DNA of 49,008 nt from an uncultured Bacteroidales bacterium (GTDB lineage: Bacteria > Bacteroidota > Bacteroidia > Bacteroidales > Bacteroidaceae), in the NCBI GenBank assembly GCA_902773055.1, contig CACYCZ010000067.1, positions 1-49,008 of the forward strand, read 5' to 3'. The translations under genes and the position numbers were made by a program. Positions within the stretch are counted from its first letter, which is position 1. Every line of letters begins with the position of its first letter. Under the pieces are notes generated by a model. It was not told where the DNA came from. It saw only the letters and a list, made by a program, of their open reading frames with translations, and did not search any database. Positions 35,818 through 44,918 of the stretch are shown here, piece by piece.

Positions 35818-36077
35818 GTTGAAATGAAATTTGCGTCACGGGTAGTCTGTCCTGTTTATACGGGCGGATAAGAGTATGATCATTTGTGACGGCACCGTTC
35901 TGCCATGTAACGTGTATGATGGATATTTCGGAAGCATGGAGGCAAAGTTGTTCTTTTTTTTATGAACAACAGATGGAGTTGGTTTTGTTTGGCACGTTTT
36001 TTGTTTTTAAGATATATGGCTGACAAAGCCTGTTCGAGAACGAATAATTTTACTATAACATTAAAAATAAATAAAAG

Positions 36078-36350
36078 ATGAAAATTCAACCATTAGCAGA
36101 CAGAGTTCTGATTTCTCCGAAGGCAGCAGAGGAGAAGACCGTAGGCGGTATCATCATTCCTGATACTGCAAAAGAAAAACCACTTGAGGGTACAGTTGTC
36201 GCCGTAGGCGAAGGCAAAAGCGATGAGAAGATGATCCTGAAGAAGGGCGATAAGGTGCTCTATGGCAAATATGCCGGCACAGAATTGGAATTTGAAGGTG
36301 AGAAATATCTTGTAATGCGTCAGAGCGACGTCGTTGCAATTTTGAAATAA
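36078..36350 (+). CDS. groES: Co-chaperonin GroES
   Basis: Ten-kilodalton lid of the GroEL folding chamber. All hallmarks are present in 90 aa: [12 protein letters not shown] at the N-terminus, the mobile loop [26 protein letters not shown], and the C-terminal [20 protein letters not shown]. It starts after an A-rich AAATAAAAG leader and precedes groEL by 38 bp. This bicistronic operon is universal in the phylum. Confidence 0.98.
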   Translation: MKIQPLADRVLISPKAAEEKTVGGIIIPDTAKEKPLEGTVVAVGEGKSDEKMILKKGDKVLYGKYAGTELEFEGEKYLVMRQSDVVAILK

Positions 36351-36385
36351 TATTATTAGGTATACGGAATTTTAAAAACATTTGA

Positions 36386-38014
<1,629 letters not shown>

Positions 38015-38037
38015 ATCCGAATTAAATTCATACATAG

Positions 38038-38076
38038 GGAGGACAGCCAATATAGAGAGGCTGTCCTCCTTTTTTT
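38038..38076 (+). terminator. Rho-independent terminator of groESL
   Basis: Perfect 11-bp stem GGAGGACAGCC (38038-38048) and GGCTGTCCTCC (38059-38069), 10-nt loop, followed by seven T residues. Confidence 0.95.
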
Positions 38077-38085
38077 GTCCGACAG

Positions 38086-38117
38086 TTTGCGCGGTTAGGA
38101 TAAATTGACTAATTTTA
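38086..38117 (+). promoter_or_regulatory. Promoter of the small exported-protein gene
   Basis: TTTG (38086-38089), 20-bp spacer, then TAATTTTA (38110-38117), one base off the TAnnTTTG consensus. Confidence 0.5.
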
Positions 38118-38146
38118 CATCTTGAATGATAATGTGGCAAGTCAAT

Positions 38147-38566
38147 ATGAATGGCAGATACAGGAGAAACCTTGGCATGTTTCTGGTTACGCTGATAGCT
38201 ATTGCTGCCCTAAATGTTCCGCTTGTAGCACATAGCCTTCCGTGTGGTACATCAGGAGCAGGCGCACAGATAAGGCAGAATGAAAATGCCGGGCGTTGTC
38301 TGAGTGATGAACGCCAGTATCAGGCATATCCTATGGCCCGCATAGCTTTGCCTTCCCACCGTCTGGCCTCATCGCGTCCTACAAGGCTGTTGCCGACCTA
38401 TGGTGGCAAACCAAATCGGAATACAGTATGTAGGAGTGCAAATGATATTTCCTATAAACCGATAAATTATTGTTCCGTCCTGTTGCAGAGCCTGACGGCC
38501 ATGCGTTCAGTGATGAAGGCTCCACGCTATTATTATGTCATAGCGTTGGGGCGTCTTCTTTGTTAG
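38147..38566 (+). CDS. Small exported hypothetical protein
   Basis: I do not recognise a named family. From the ATG at 38147 the protein is about 139 aa with a signal-peptide-like N-terminus (MNGRYRRNLGMFLVTLIAIA, then ALNVPLVAHS). The mature part is polar and basic, contains a few cysteines, and includes RLLPTYGGKPNRNTV and KAPRYYYVIALGRLLC. In-frame ATGs at 38126 and 38132 would add seven or five residues but lie almost at the expected transcription start. The leader and the promoter with correct spacing argue that the gene is real. It follows the groESL terminator and is an independent transcription unit. Confidence 0.6.
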   Translation: MNGRYRRNLGMFLVTLIAIAALNVPLVAHSLPCGTSGAGAQIRQNENAGRCLSDERQYQAYPMARIALPSHRLASSRPTRLLPTYGGKPNRNTVCRSANDISYKPINYCSVLLQSLTAMRSVMKAPRYYYVIALGRLLC

Positions 38567-38634
38567 CTGCCGTTCCTGATTAAAGAGAGCGTCAATACAA
38601 TTTTTAATAACAAAGAAGGTAATAATTAATAAAA

Positions 38635-39027
38635 ATGGCAAATATAAAGCATTTGCAGATGTGGAAAAGCATCTGCACTAATGAGCATATTGATGTATGC
38701 TCAACATGGTTTGGTCTGTGTACCAAAGTGACTTATATCCCTACAGGCAGTGTCGTGGAGGGGCGTAGGATGGAAATTTCTATGGAAGACGGCAGTCGTT
38801 TGAAATATGCCTTGGAACTTCCGCATGACAAGTTGATAAGCGCGGTCAGTGATTTTCATCCAAAAGAAATACCCAATGGAAACTATATAGTTGAATTGTG
38901 TGTTTCGCATGACAGGCAATTTTGCGCAGTCATGCTGTTGCAGTTTGTCGGAATGAGTTATGAACCGGTAAGCAGAATTTATATCTGTGAGGGTGAGACG
39001 GCTCAATTTCTGAGCGGTATATTCTGA
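38635..39027 (+). CDS. Conserved-looking hypothetical protein
   Basis: Soluble 130-aa protein beginning MANIKHLQMWKSICTNEHID, with no signal peptide or membrane helix. It contains VCSTWFGLCTKVTYIPTGS, a central DFHPKEIPNGNYIVELCV segment and a C-terminal FVGMSYEPVSRIYICEGET. The composition and beta-rich pattern look like a genuine small protein, and the start follows an A-rich leader (AATTAATAAAA). I cannot name a family or role. It lies about 70 bp after the exported hypothetical gene; a link between the two is not established. Confidence 0.65.
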   Translation: MANIKHLQMWKSICTNEHIDVCSTWFGLCTKVTYIPTGSVVEGRRMEISMEDGSRLKYALELPHDKLISAVSDFHPKEIPNGNYIVELCVSHDRQFCAVMLLQFVGMSYEPVSRIYICEGETAQFLSGIF

Positions 39028-39076
39028 TATTGTTCTATGCATTAGGATGCATCCCATCCTCTGCATGCGTATGAAA

Positions 39077-39113
39077 CGATTCCGGAGGTCAGACCTGATA
39101 TTTTCCGGAATCG
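39077..39113 (+). terminator. Possible terminator after the hypothetical gene
   Basis: Ten-base stem CGATTCCGGA/TCCGGAATCG with a 17-nt loop that itself contains a small AGGTCaGACCT hairpin; followed by CTTCTATTTTATG. There is no strong T-run. Confidence 0.5.
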
Positions 39114-39331
39114 CTTCTATTTTATGCATAGAATTAAGGGGTATGTGCCCAATAATCTGATAGACGGGCTGCTGTGTTCGTAAATTGTTGGCAGGAATTG
39201 CAGTAACCTGCATGGTCATAGGATATCGCATCCGTAAAAGGAGAAATATATATCTGCAGTGGCAGGAGAATGGGTTGTTGCTTAAGATGAAAAAACACAT
39301 AGCCGGCTGCCCCTTCTTTCTTGTGAGTACG

Positions 39332-39363
39332 CTTGCGCGGAGCGTAAAAAATCCGTACCTTTG
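39332..39363 (+). promoter_or_regulatory. queA promoter
   Basis: CTTG (39332-39335), 20-bp spacer and TACCTTTG (39356-39363) fit the -33/-7 pair. The ATG lies 18 bp further on. Confidence 0.65.
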
Positions 39364-39381
39364 TACCTGCATTTACAAAAG

Positions 39382-40611
39382 ATGGAAGAAACAAAGCGCC
39401 ATATCTATATCAGCGACTTCGATTATGACCTGCCGGAAGAGCGTATAGCAAAGCATCCCAAAGATGTACGCGACCAGTCTAAACTGCTGGTCTATCAGGA
39501 AGGTGAGATACAGCACACGGTCTTTTCAGACATATCTTCCTTTCTGCCGCAAAACAGTTTGATGGTCTTCAACAACACTAAGGTTATCCAGGCACGCCTG
39601 CATTTCAGGAAAGAGACGGGGGCGTTGATTGAAATTTTCTGCTTGGAGCCACATGTCCCTAAGGACTACGAACGTATTTTCGGTCAGAAAGAACAGTGTG
39701 AATGGGTTTGCCTGATAGGTAACAGGAAGAAATGGAAGGAGGGTGCGCTTTGCCGTAGGCTGACATGCAACGGCGTAGCAGTGGAGTTGTCGGCTGAGCG
39801 GGTTGGGCAGGTCAATGACAGTGATATCGTGAGATTCAGTTGGAGTGACAATGATGTCACTTTTTCGGATATTTTGTCATCTGTCGGTGAACTGCCTATA
39901 CCGCCCTATCTGAACAGGGCTACGGAAGAAAGAGATAAAAAGGATTATCAGACTGTATACTCAAAGATAGACGGCAGTGTGGCTGCACCTACGGCGGGCC
40001 TGCATTTTACAGAGAATGTCCTGGCAGAAATCGATGCCAAGAATATAGAGCGCAATGAGATAACGCTTCATGTCGGTGCCGGTACGTTCAAACCAGTAAA
40101 GGCTGAGGATGTAAGCGAGCATGAAATGCACTCGGAGTATATTTATGTCCCACTGAAGAGCATAGAGGCATTGATCAGGCACGGCGGTGCCTGTACTTGT
40201 GTGGGCACAACATCGGTAAGGACGATAGAAAGCCTGTATTATATAGGGCAGAACATCATCCGCCATCCTGACGTCGCCGAAGAAGACTTGAAGGTGGAGC
40301 AATGGCAGCCATATGCCGGAGACAGGGATGCAGATGGAATGGAAGCACTCAAGGCAATAAAGGACTATCTGGTACGAAACCATCTGGAAGCCCTGCACAC
40401 CAGTACGCAGATAATTATAGCTCCAGGATATAAATATCATTACGTCAAACGCCTGGTGACTAATTTCCATATGCCTAAGAGTACACTCCTGTTACTCGTG
40501 TCGGCCTTTATCGGCGAGGACTGGCGCAGGGTATATCAGTATGCACTCGACAATGATTTCCGCTTTCTGAGTTATGGCGACAGTTCAATATTGATTCCTA
40601 AACAACAATGA
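39382..40611 (+). CDS. queA: tRNA preQ1(34) S-adenosylmethionine ribosyltransferase-isomerase
   Basis: Transfers and isomerises the ribosyl group of S-adenosylmethionine to preQ1 in tRNA, giving epoxyqueuosine. Family motifs: ISDFDYDLPEERIAKHP at the N-terminus, SLMVFNNTKVIQARL, DYQTVYSKIDGSVAAPTAGLHFT, LHVGAGTFKPVKAEDV, CVGTTSVRTIESL and NFHMPKSTLLLLVSAFIG. At about 409 aa it is longer than the E. coli enzyme, as is common in Bacteroidetes. A TTG start at 39361 is in frame but overlaps the promoter box, so the ATG at 39382 is chosen. Its stop overlaps the nudix start (ATGA). Confidence 0.96.
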   Translation: MEETKRHIYISDFDYDLPEERIAKHPKDVRDQSKLLVYQEGEIQHTVFSDISSFLPQNSLMVFNNTKVIQARLHFRKETGALIEIFCLEPHVPKDYERIFGQKEQCEWVCLIGNRKKWKEGALCRRLTCNGVAVELSAERVGQVNDSDIVRFSWSDNDVTFSDILSSVGELPIPPYLNRATEERDKKDYQTVYSKIDGSVAAPTAGLHFTENVLAEIDAKNIERNEITLHVGAGTFKPVKAEDVSEHEMHSEYIYVPLKSIEALIRHGGACTCVGTTSVRTIESLYYIGQNIIRHPDVAEEDLKVEQWQPYAGDRDADGMEALKAIKDYLVRNHLEALHTSTQIIIAPGYKYHYVKRLVTNFHMPKSTLLLLVSAFIGEDWRRVYQYALDNDFRFLSYGDSSILIPKQQ

Positions 40612-41117
40612 TAGACTCACAGGACAGTCTGGTTCCCCAGATTGATGAAAATGGCAATGTGATAGGAGCGATGACCCGTGGTAAGGCTCATGACGGCAGC
40701 CGGATATTGCATCCTGTTGTACATCTCCACGTCTTTAACAGCCGTGGTGACGTCTATCTGCAGAAACGTCCGGAATGGAAAGATGTGCAGCCTGGGAAAT
40801 GGGACACATCTGTCGGCGGACATGTGGATTACGGGGAGGATATACCCTCGGCATTGCAACGTGAAGTGCGTGAAGAACTGGGAATTACCGACTATGAGCC
40901 AAAGGAGGTTGCTTGTTATATATATGATTCTTGCAGGGAACGGGAAATGGTTTATGTGCACAGTACCGTGTATGACAGACCCATTCATCCCGATGCAGTA
41001 GAGCTGTCGGGAGGACGATTCTGGTCAATGTCGGAAATCAGAACCAATATAGGGCGGGGAATATTTACTCCTAACTTTGAAGAAGAATTTCAGAAATATT
41101 TCCTGTCCGATAAATAG
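40608..41117 (+). CDS. NUDIX hydrolase
   Basis: Hydrolase of nucleoside diphosphate-X-type substrates, 169 aa. The complete Nudix box is visible as GGHVDYGEDIPSALQREVRE followed by ELGI (about residues 67-90), with both the glutamate and the REVREE core. The preceding HPVVHLHVFNSRGDVYLQKR and WKDVQPGKWDTSVGG resemble the isopentenyl-diphosphate isomerase-like Nudix subgroup, but I do not claim that reaction. The ATG overlaps the queA stop by four bases, so it is translationally coupled. The substrate is not predictable. Confidence 0.92.
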   Translation: MIDSQDSLVPQIDENGNVIGAMTRGKAHDGSRILHPVVHLHVFNSRGDVYLQKRPEWKDVQPGKWDTSVGGHVDYGEDIPSALQREVREELGITDYEPKEVACYIYDSCREREMVYVHSTVYDRPIHPDAVELSGGRFWSMSEIRTNIGRGIFTPNFEEEFQKYFLSDK

Positions 41118-41202
41118 AAGTTGCTGATTTAGTTGCCGGCATGACATATTGGCACAAACGTGAATATTTGACAGGACTTGCCGTAATGCCGTGTCGACTG
41201 AC

Positions 41203-41256
41203 AACAATACTAATGCCGGATAATGTAATTGTTCATTATCCGGCATTAGTATTGTT
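41203..41256. terminator. Bidirectional terminator between nudix gene and rpoD
   Basis: Perfect 23-bp inverted repeat (41203-41225 and 41234-41256; inner core GCCGGATAATG/CATTATCCGGC) with an 8-nt loop, bordered by AA on one side and TTTTAG on the other, between convergent genes. Confidence 0.92.
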
Positions 41257-41277
41257 TTAGATGGTTGTCTTATTGTA

Positions 41278-42138
41278 TCAGAAATATTTTTTCAGCATAA
41301 TGATGTCCTGATTGTCGCGTAGGCGGCGCAGGGCACGTTCCTTAATCTGACGTACACGTTCACGGGTAAGTGTGAGTTTGTTGGCTACTTCCTCTGCTGT
41401 CATTTCAGGGTTGCCGAACAAACCGAATAGCATAATCAGCACTTTTTGCTCGCGCTCGGCAAGGAAACTCAGCGCAGTTGCCAAATCGGCATCAAGGGAT
41501 TCTCTTTCCATCTGGATGTCGGTGGGAGCCTGGTTTTCATCTTGCATGGTGTCAATCATGGCACTGGAATCATCGTTCTGCAATGGTGCGTCAACAGATA
41601 TCTTCTTGCCATTGCTGCCAAGCGCTTCGGCTATCTTCATTTTGTCGGTACCCATTTCCTCGGCGAGTTCCTCTATAGATGCTTGGCGCTCGTTCTTCTG
41701 TTCAAAGTTGGTGCGTACCTTGCTCAGTTTACTTTGGAAACCAACCTGATTCAATGGCATCCTGACGATGCGGCTTTGTTCCGATATCGCCTGAAGGATA
41801 CTCTGGCGTATCCACCATACGGCATAGGATATAAACTTGAATCCGCGTGTTTCGTCAAATTTGCGTGCGGCCTTAATGAGGCCCATGTTACCTTCGTTGA
41901 TAAGGTCGTTCAGTGACAGACCTTGGTTTTGGTATTGTTTTGCCACGCTGACAACAAAACGTAGGTTAGCACAAACCAGTTTCTCCAATGCGCGTTCATC
42001 ACCCTTGTGGATGCGTTGTGCGAGTTCTACTTCATCGTCGGTAGAAATGAGTTCCTCACGGCCAATTTCTACTAAATACTTGTCTAATGCCGCACTGGCA
42101 CGGTTAGTAATACTTTGTGTGATCTTAAGTTGACGCAT
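41278..42138 (-). CDS. rpoD: Primary sigma factor of RNA polymerase (short Bacteroidetes type)
   Basis: Directs RNA polymerase to housekeeping promoters, which in this phylum have TTTG/TAnnTTTG elements. All regions except 1.1 are present in 286 aa: region 1.2 (LDKYLVEIGREELIS), region 2 (CANLRFVVSVAKQYQNQGLS, GNMGLIKAARKFDETRGFKF, YAVWWIRQSILQAI), region 3 and region 4 (EREQKVLIMLFGLFG, LTLTRERVRQIKERALRRLR). The short form without region 1.1 corresponds to the Bacteroides fragilis type primary sigma factor. It is divergent from the AraC-family gene. Confidence 0.95.
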   Translation of the reverse strand: MRQLKITQSITNRASAALDKYLVEIGREELISTDDEVELAQRIHKGDERALEKLVCANLRFVVSVAKQYQNQGLSLNDLINEGNMGLIKAARKFDETRGFKFISYAVWWIRQSILQAISEQSRIVRMPLNQVGFQSKLSKVRTNFEQKNERQASIEELAEEMGTDKMKIAEALGSNGKKISVDAPLQNDDSSAMIDTMQDENQAPTDIQMERESLDADLATALSFLAEREQKVLIMLFGLFGNPEMTAEEVANKLTLTRERVRQIKERALRRLRDNQDIIMLKKYF

Positions 42139-42215
42139 ATTGTTTTAAGTAATTATGATAGTCTTCTATAAATATGGTTTTTCATATATATTTTTTTTAA
42201 TAATAAAAAATGTTG

Positions 42216-42223
42216 TATCTTTG
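42216..42223 (+). promoter_or_regulatory. Promoter -7 box of the AraC-family gene
   Basis: TATCTTTG matches TAnnTTTG, 28 bp before the ATG at 42252. It lies after the alternative upstream ATG at 42210 and therefore decides against that start. Confidence 0.65.
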
Positions 42224-42251
42224 CATATTATTATCTTATATTATCTTATTT

Positions 42252-43109
42252 ATGGATAATTTTGAAGGTCTTGCCGAAGACAGGGGTATTATGCTCAAAA
42301 GGATTTTTAATCCGTTGCAAGGAGATTTTCAGGAAGGATATTATGAACTGGATGTCATAGAGCATGGTAATGTAACATTTCATTATGGGAATGGTTCGTG
42401 CCGATTGAGGCCGGCTTCTTTTTTCTTGGGTGTCAGTGAGCCGTCTTTGGTCATCAGATCGGCAGATGTGAAAGAGGGACTTTCGGTCCTGCAGATGAGG
42501 TTTCACCGTCATCTTTTTCCTTCTTCCTTGTTGGCATTACCCGAAATGCGCAAAATAAGGGCAGTGCTGAAGTATGCTGAAGACGGTATCTACGGAAACA
42601 ATGCCGATATGTGTAAGGAATTGTGTGATGTATTGGATGCTCAGATGTCGGGAGGGGGCATTACGGCTGTAATGTCAATGTATCAGGCTTTGAGTCTGAT
42701 TGGCGAATATCGGGCAGTGAGGGCCTTCCCGTCGCGAAAACTGGATAACATGGTGTTGAACATTCCGCAAGATGTGGTTATCCGAAAACTGAATGATTAT
42801 ATGTCAACTCATGTTAATCAGGCCGTCAGGCTGGCAGATATGGCTAAAGTGGCAGGGCTGACCGAAACATCGCTGTGCCGTTTTTATAAATCCAAGATGG
42901 GGGTATCACCGATTGCCTATATGGACAACCTGCGTTTGAAGAGGGCGTGTGAACTGTTGGAGTATACAGACAGGGCTGTGAAGGAAATTGTGTATGAGTG
43001 TGGATATTCTGATACAAATTTCTTCTATAAATTATTTAAACGCAAAATCGGAATGACGCCGCTTGGCTTTCGTGTGAGGAAACAAAAACTCCGTGGAGCC
43101 ATGCAGTGA
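42252..43109 (+). CDS. AraC-family transcriptional regulator
   Basis: Transcription factor of 285 aa. The C-terminal AraC/XylS DNA-binding domain occupies about residues 185-280 with both helix-turn-helix motifs: VRLADMAKVAGLTETSLCRF and the signature AVKEIVYECGYSDTNFFYKL followed by FKRKIGMTPLGFR. The N-terminal half (MDNFEGLAEDRGIMLKRIFN, then beta-rich VTFHYGNGSCRLRPASFFLG) is probably a cupin-like effector domain with unknown ligand. The longer frame from 42210 is rejected because a good promoter box lies inside it. No metabolic cluster is adjacent, so the regulon is unknown. Confidence 0.93.
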   Translation: MDNFEGLAEDRGIMLKRIFNPLQGDFQEGYYELDVIEHGNVTFHYGNGSCRLRPASFFLGVSEPSLVIRSADVKEGLSVLQMRFHRHLFPSSLLALPEMRKIRAVLKYAEDGIYGNNADMCKELCDVLDAQMSGGGITAVMSMYQALSLIGEYRAVRAFPSRKLDNMVLNIPQDVVIRKLNDYMSTHVNQAVRLADMAKVAGLTETSLCRFYKSKMGVSPIAYMDNLRLKRACELLEYTDRAVKEIVYECGYSDTNFFYKLFKRKIGMTPLGFRVRKQKLRGAMQ

Positions 43110-43163
43110 TGAATGTGTGTAATTATAATGGCACAAAACGCTCCGTGTTGGTCTAATGTTTTG

Positions 43164-43171
43164 TAATTTTG
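43164..43171 (+). promoter_or_regulatory. Promoter -7 box of the DUF2027 gene
   Basis: TAATTTTG followed by CATCA matches TAnnTTTG, 21 bp before the ATG. Confidence 0.6.
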
Positions 43172-43192
43172 CATCACGAATAATCTAATAAT

Positions 43193-43879
43193 ATGAAAAT
43201 AGGAGATAAAGTCCGTTTCTTGAATGAAGTAGGTGGAGGTGTTATAACAGGATTTATTGGTAACCATCTTGTAAATGTGGAAAATGAAGATGGGTTTGAT
43301 GTACCGATGCCCATTCGTGAGGTAGTCGTGATAGAAACAGATGATTATAATATTGCCAAGCCCGAAAAGCATACAACGCCGAATGTGGAAAGGGAAGAGG
43401 AACCGGCCGACAAGCCAGTGACGTACAGGCCGATGACGATAGAGCGCACCGGGGCGGAATTGGTTAATCTGTATCTCTGTGCTGTGCCGGTGAGTCCTCT
43501 GATGATAACAGAATCGGATATGGACTTGTATATGGTTAACGACTGCAATTACTATATTGATTATATACTTCTCAGAGGAGAGAATAACGCATGGTCAGTG
43601 ATGTATCGCGGCACAGTGGAGCCGAATATGAAAATATTCTTGGGGACAGTTGACAGGACAGAACTGAATACGTTGGAAAATCTGTGCATTCAGCTGCTGT
43701 GTTATAAGCAAGGAAAATCATTCTTAATTAAACCAGCTATGTCTGTCAGGTTGAAGCCCGATTTGAGCAAGTTTTTCAAACTGCACACCTTCCAGCCAAA
43801 TGATTTTTTTGACGAGAAAGTCCAAACATGGGAGGTGGTACGCGATGACAAGCCTGTACGGTTTTCTCATGGTGAGTAA
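43193..43879 (+). CDS. DUF2027-type protein without a C-terminal Smr domain
   Basis: Soluble 228-aa protein. The N-terminus MKIGDKVRFLNEVGGGVITG, then VENEDGFDVPMPIREVVVIETDDYN, is the small beta-barrel typical of Bacteroidetes DUF2027 proteins, related to MutS2-associated sequences. A proline- and glutamate-rich linker (about residues 62-85) leads to a second beta-rich domain (LVNLYLCAVPVSPLMITESDM to FFKLHTFQPNDFF). Related proteins that I know end in a Smr domain with a GKGxG-type motif; here the protein stops at VRFSHGE and no Smr motif is present, nor a remnant downstream. The role is unknown; nucleic acid binding is only a guess. Confidence 0.8.
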   Translation: MKIGDKVRFLNEVGGGVITGFIGNHLVNVENEDGFDVPMPIREVVVIETDDYNIAKPEKHTTPNVEREEEPADKPVTYRPMTIERTGAELVNLYLCAVPVSPLMITESDMDLYMVNDCNYYIDYILLRGENNAWSVMYRGTVEPNMKIFLGTVDRTELNTLENLCIQLLCYKQGKSFLIKPAMSVRLKPDLSKFFKLHTFQPNDFFDEKVQTWEVVRDDKPVRFSHGE

Positions 43880-43944
43880 AGTCCGAAAAACGGATTTGTA
43901 CCTAAAAAATAGGGTTGAAAAGCAGTTATGAAAGATAAAAGTGT

Positions 43945-43952
43945 TAAATTTG
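43945..43952 (+). promoter_or_regulatory. Promoter -7 box of the etfBA-acd operon
   Basis: TAAATTTG matches TAnnTTTG, 82 bp upstream of etfB. Confidence 0.55.
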
Positions 43953-44034
43953 TATGTTATTTAAGCCATGGATCATCTGAGTGATGCTGTGGCGTATTAA
44001 ACGAAGAAAAATCAATAAAAACAAAAGCAAAAAT

Positions 44035-44916
44035 ATGAGTTTAAAAATTGTAGTCCTAGCTAAGCAGGTGCCAGACACTCGCAACGTCGGTCCTGATGCC
44101 ATGACTCCGGAAGGCACCGTGAATCGCGCTGCCCTTCCAGCTGTCTTCAATCCTGAAGATTTGAATGCCCTTGAACAGGCCCTTCGCCTGAAGGAGCAGT
44201 TCCCCGGTTCTTCTATTTCTGTAGTGACAATGGGTTTGCCCAAGTCTGCAGAAGTGATACGTGAAGCTCTTTATCGTGGTGCTGACGAAGGGTATGTCAT
44301 TACAGACCGTTGTCTGGGTGGTGCCGATACATTGGCAACAAGTTATACTTTGAGTCAAGCGATAAAAAAGATAGGTGATTATGATATCATCCTCGGTGGT
44401 CGCCAGGCTATTGATGGCGATACAGCACAGGTTGGTCCCCAAATCGCAGAGAAATTGGGACTGACTCAAGTAACCTATGCAGAGGAAATACTTAAACTGG
44501 ATCCTGTTGCAAAGAAAATCGTCATCAAACGTCATATAGATGGAGGTGTGGAAACTGTAGAGGCTCCTCTCCCACTTGTAGTGACGGTTAATGGGTCAGC
44601 TGCGCCATGTCGCCCTCGCAATGCCAAACGTGTAATGAAATATAAGAATGCCACAGCACCGGCTGAGCGGACTCCTGAACAGAATGAGGCTATGGCTGAA
44701 ATGCTGGCAAAGAAACCTTATTTGAATATTACTCAGTGGGGAGCTGCCGAAATCGATGCAGATCCGGAACAGATAGGTAAAACGGGTTCTCCCACAAACG
44801 TGAAAGCTGTGAAAAATATCGTGTTTAAGGCAAAGGAAAGCCGTACAATGACAAGCAGTGACGCAGATGTGGAAGGACTGATTGTAGAATTGTTGGAAAG
44901 TAACACTATTGGCTGA
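44035..44916 (+). CDS. etfB: Electron transfer flavoprotein beta subunit
   Basis: Smaller subunit of the heterodimeric flavoprotein that takes electrons from acyl-CoA dehydrogenase. Readable landmarks are KIVVLAKQVPDTRNVG at the N-terminus, NPEDLNALEQALRLKEQ, the nucleotide-binding signature GGRQAIDGDTAQVGPQIAEKLG-type sequence (about residues 120-140) and PLPLVVTVNGSAAPCRPRNA. At 293 aa the length fits the bacterial EtfB found with dehydrogenases. The frame extends to 43981 but that N-terminus is a lysine-rich non-family stretch, so the ATG at 44035 is chosen. etfA starts 2 bp after its stop. Confidence 0.96.
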   Translation: MSLKIVVLAKQVPDTRNVGPDAMTPEGTVNRAALPAVFNPEDLNALEQALRLKEQFPGSSISVVTMGLPKSAEVIREALYRGADEGYVITDRCLGGADTLATSYTLSQAIKKIGDYDIILGGRQAIDGDTAQVGPQIAEKLGLTQVTYAEEILKLDPVAKKIVIKRHIDGGVETVEAPLPLVVTVNGSAAPCRPRNAKRVMKYKNATAPAERTPEQNEAMAEMLAKKPYLNITQWGAAEIDADPEQIGKTGSPTNVKAVKNIVFKAKESRTMTSSDADVEGLIVELLESNTIG

Positions 44917-44918
44917 TT

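Larger units (their letters stand above)
35520..36077. other. Divergent intergenic region upp/groES
   Basis: This 558-bp region holds the upp promoter, the 21-bp repeat element and a 7-bp inverted repeat GTTGTTC/GAACAAC (35947-35953 and 35964-35970). A box-like TAATTTTA at 36045-36052, 25 bp before groES, is one base off consensus. I see no CIRCE operator. The open frame 35668-35871 mostly translates the repeats. Confidence 0.5.
39028..39381 (+). other. Intergenic region before queA
   Basis: About 350 bp without a gene that I can support. It contains a 10-bp inverted repeat CGATTCCGGA/TCCGGAATCG (39077-39086 and 39104-39113) that may terminate the upstream hypothetical gene, and the queA promoter. 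The open frame at 39185-39448 has no recognisable features and overlaps queA. Confidence 0.5.

Noticed and set aside
35668-35871. Open frame of 67 codons across repeat copy 2 as a normal gene
   Set aside because: Most of it is the 21-bp repeats; the coding reading is reported as a question, not as a CDS.
35880-36077. CIRCE heat-shock operator upstream of groES
   Set aside because: I searched by eye for TTAGCACTC and GAGTGCTAA with a 9-nt spacer and found neither.
38701-39372. Antisense open frame of 223 codons
   Set aside because: It overlaps the 130-aa hypothetical gene, a hairpin and the queA promoter, and its sequence looks like a shadow.
42210-42251. Upstream ATG as start of the AraC-family gene
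   Set aside because: The promoter box TATCTTTG at 42216-42223 would lie inside the coding sequence.
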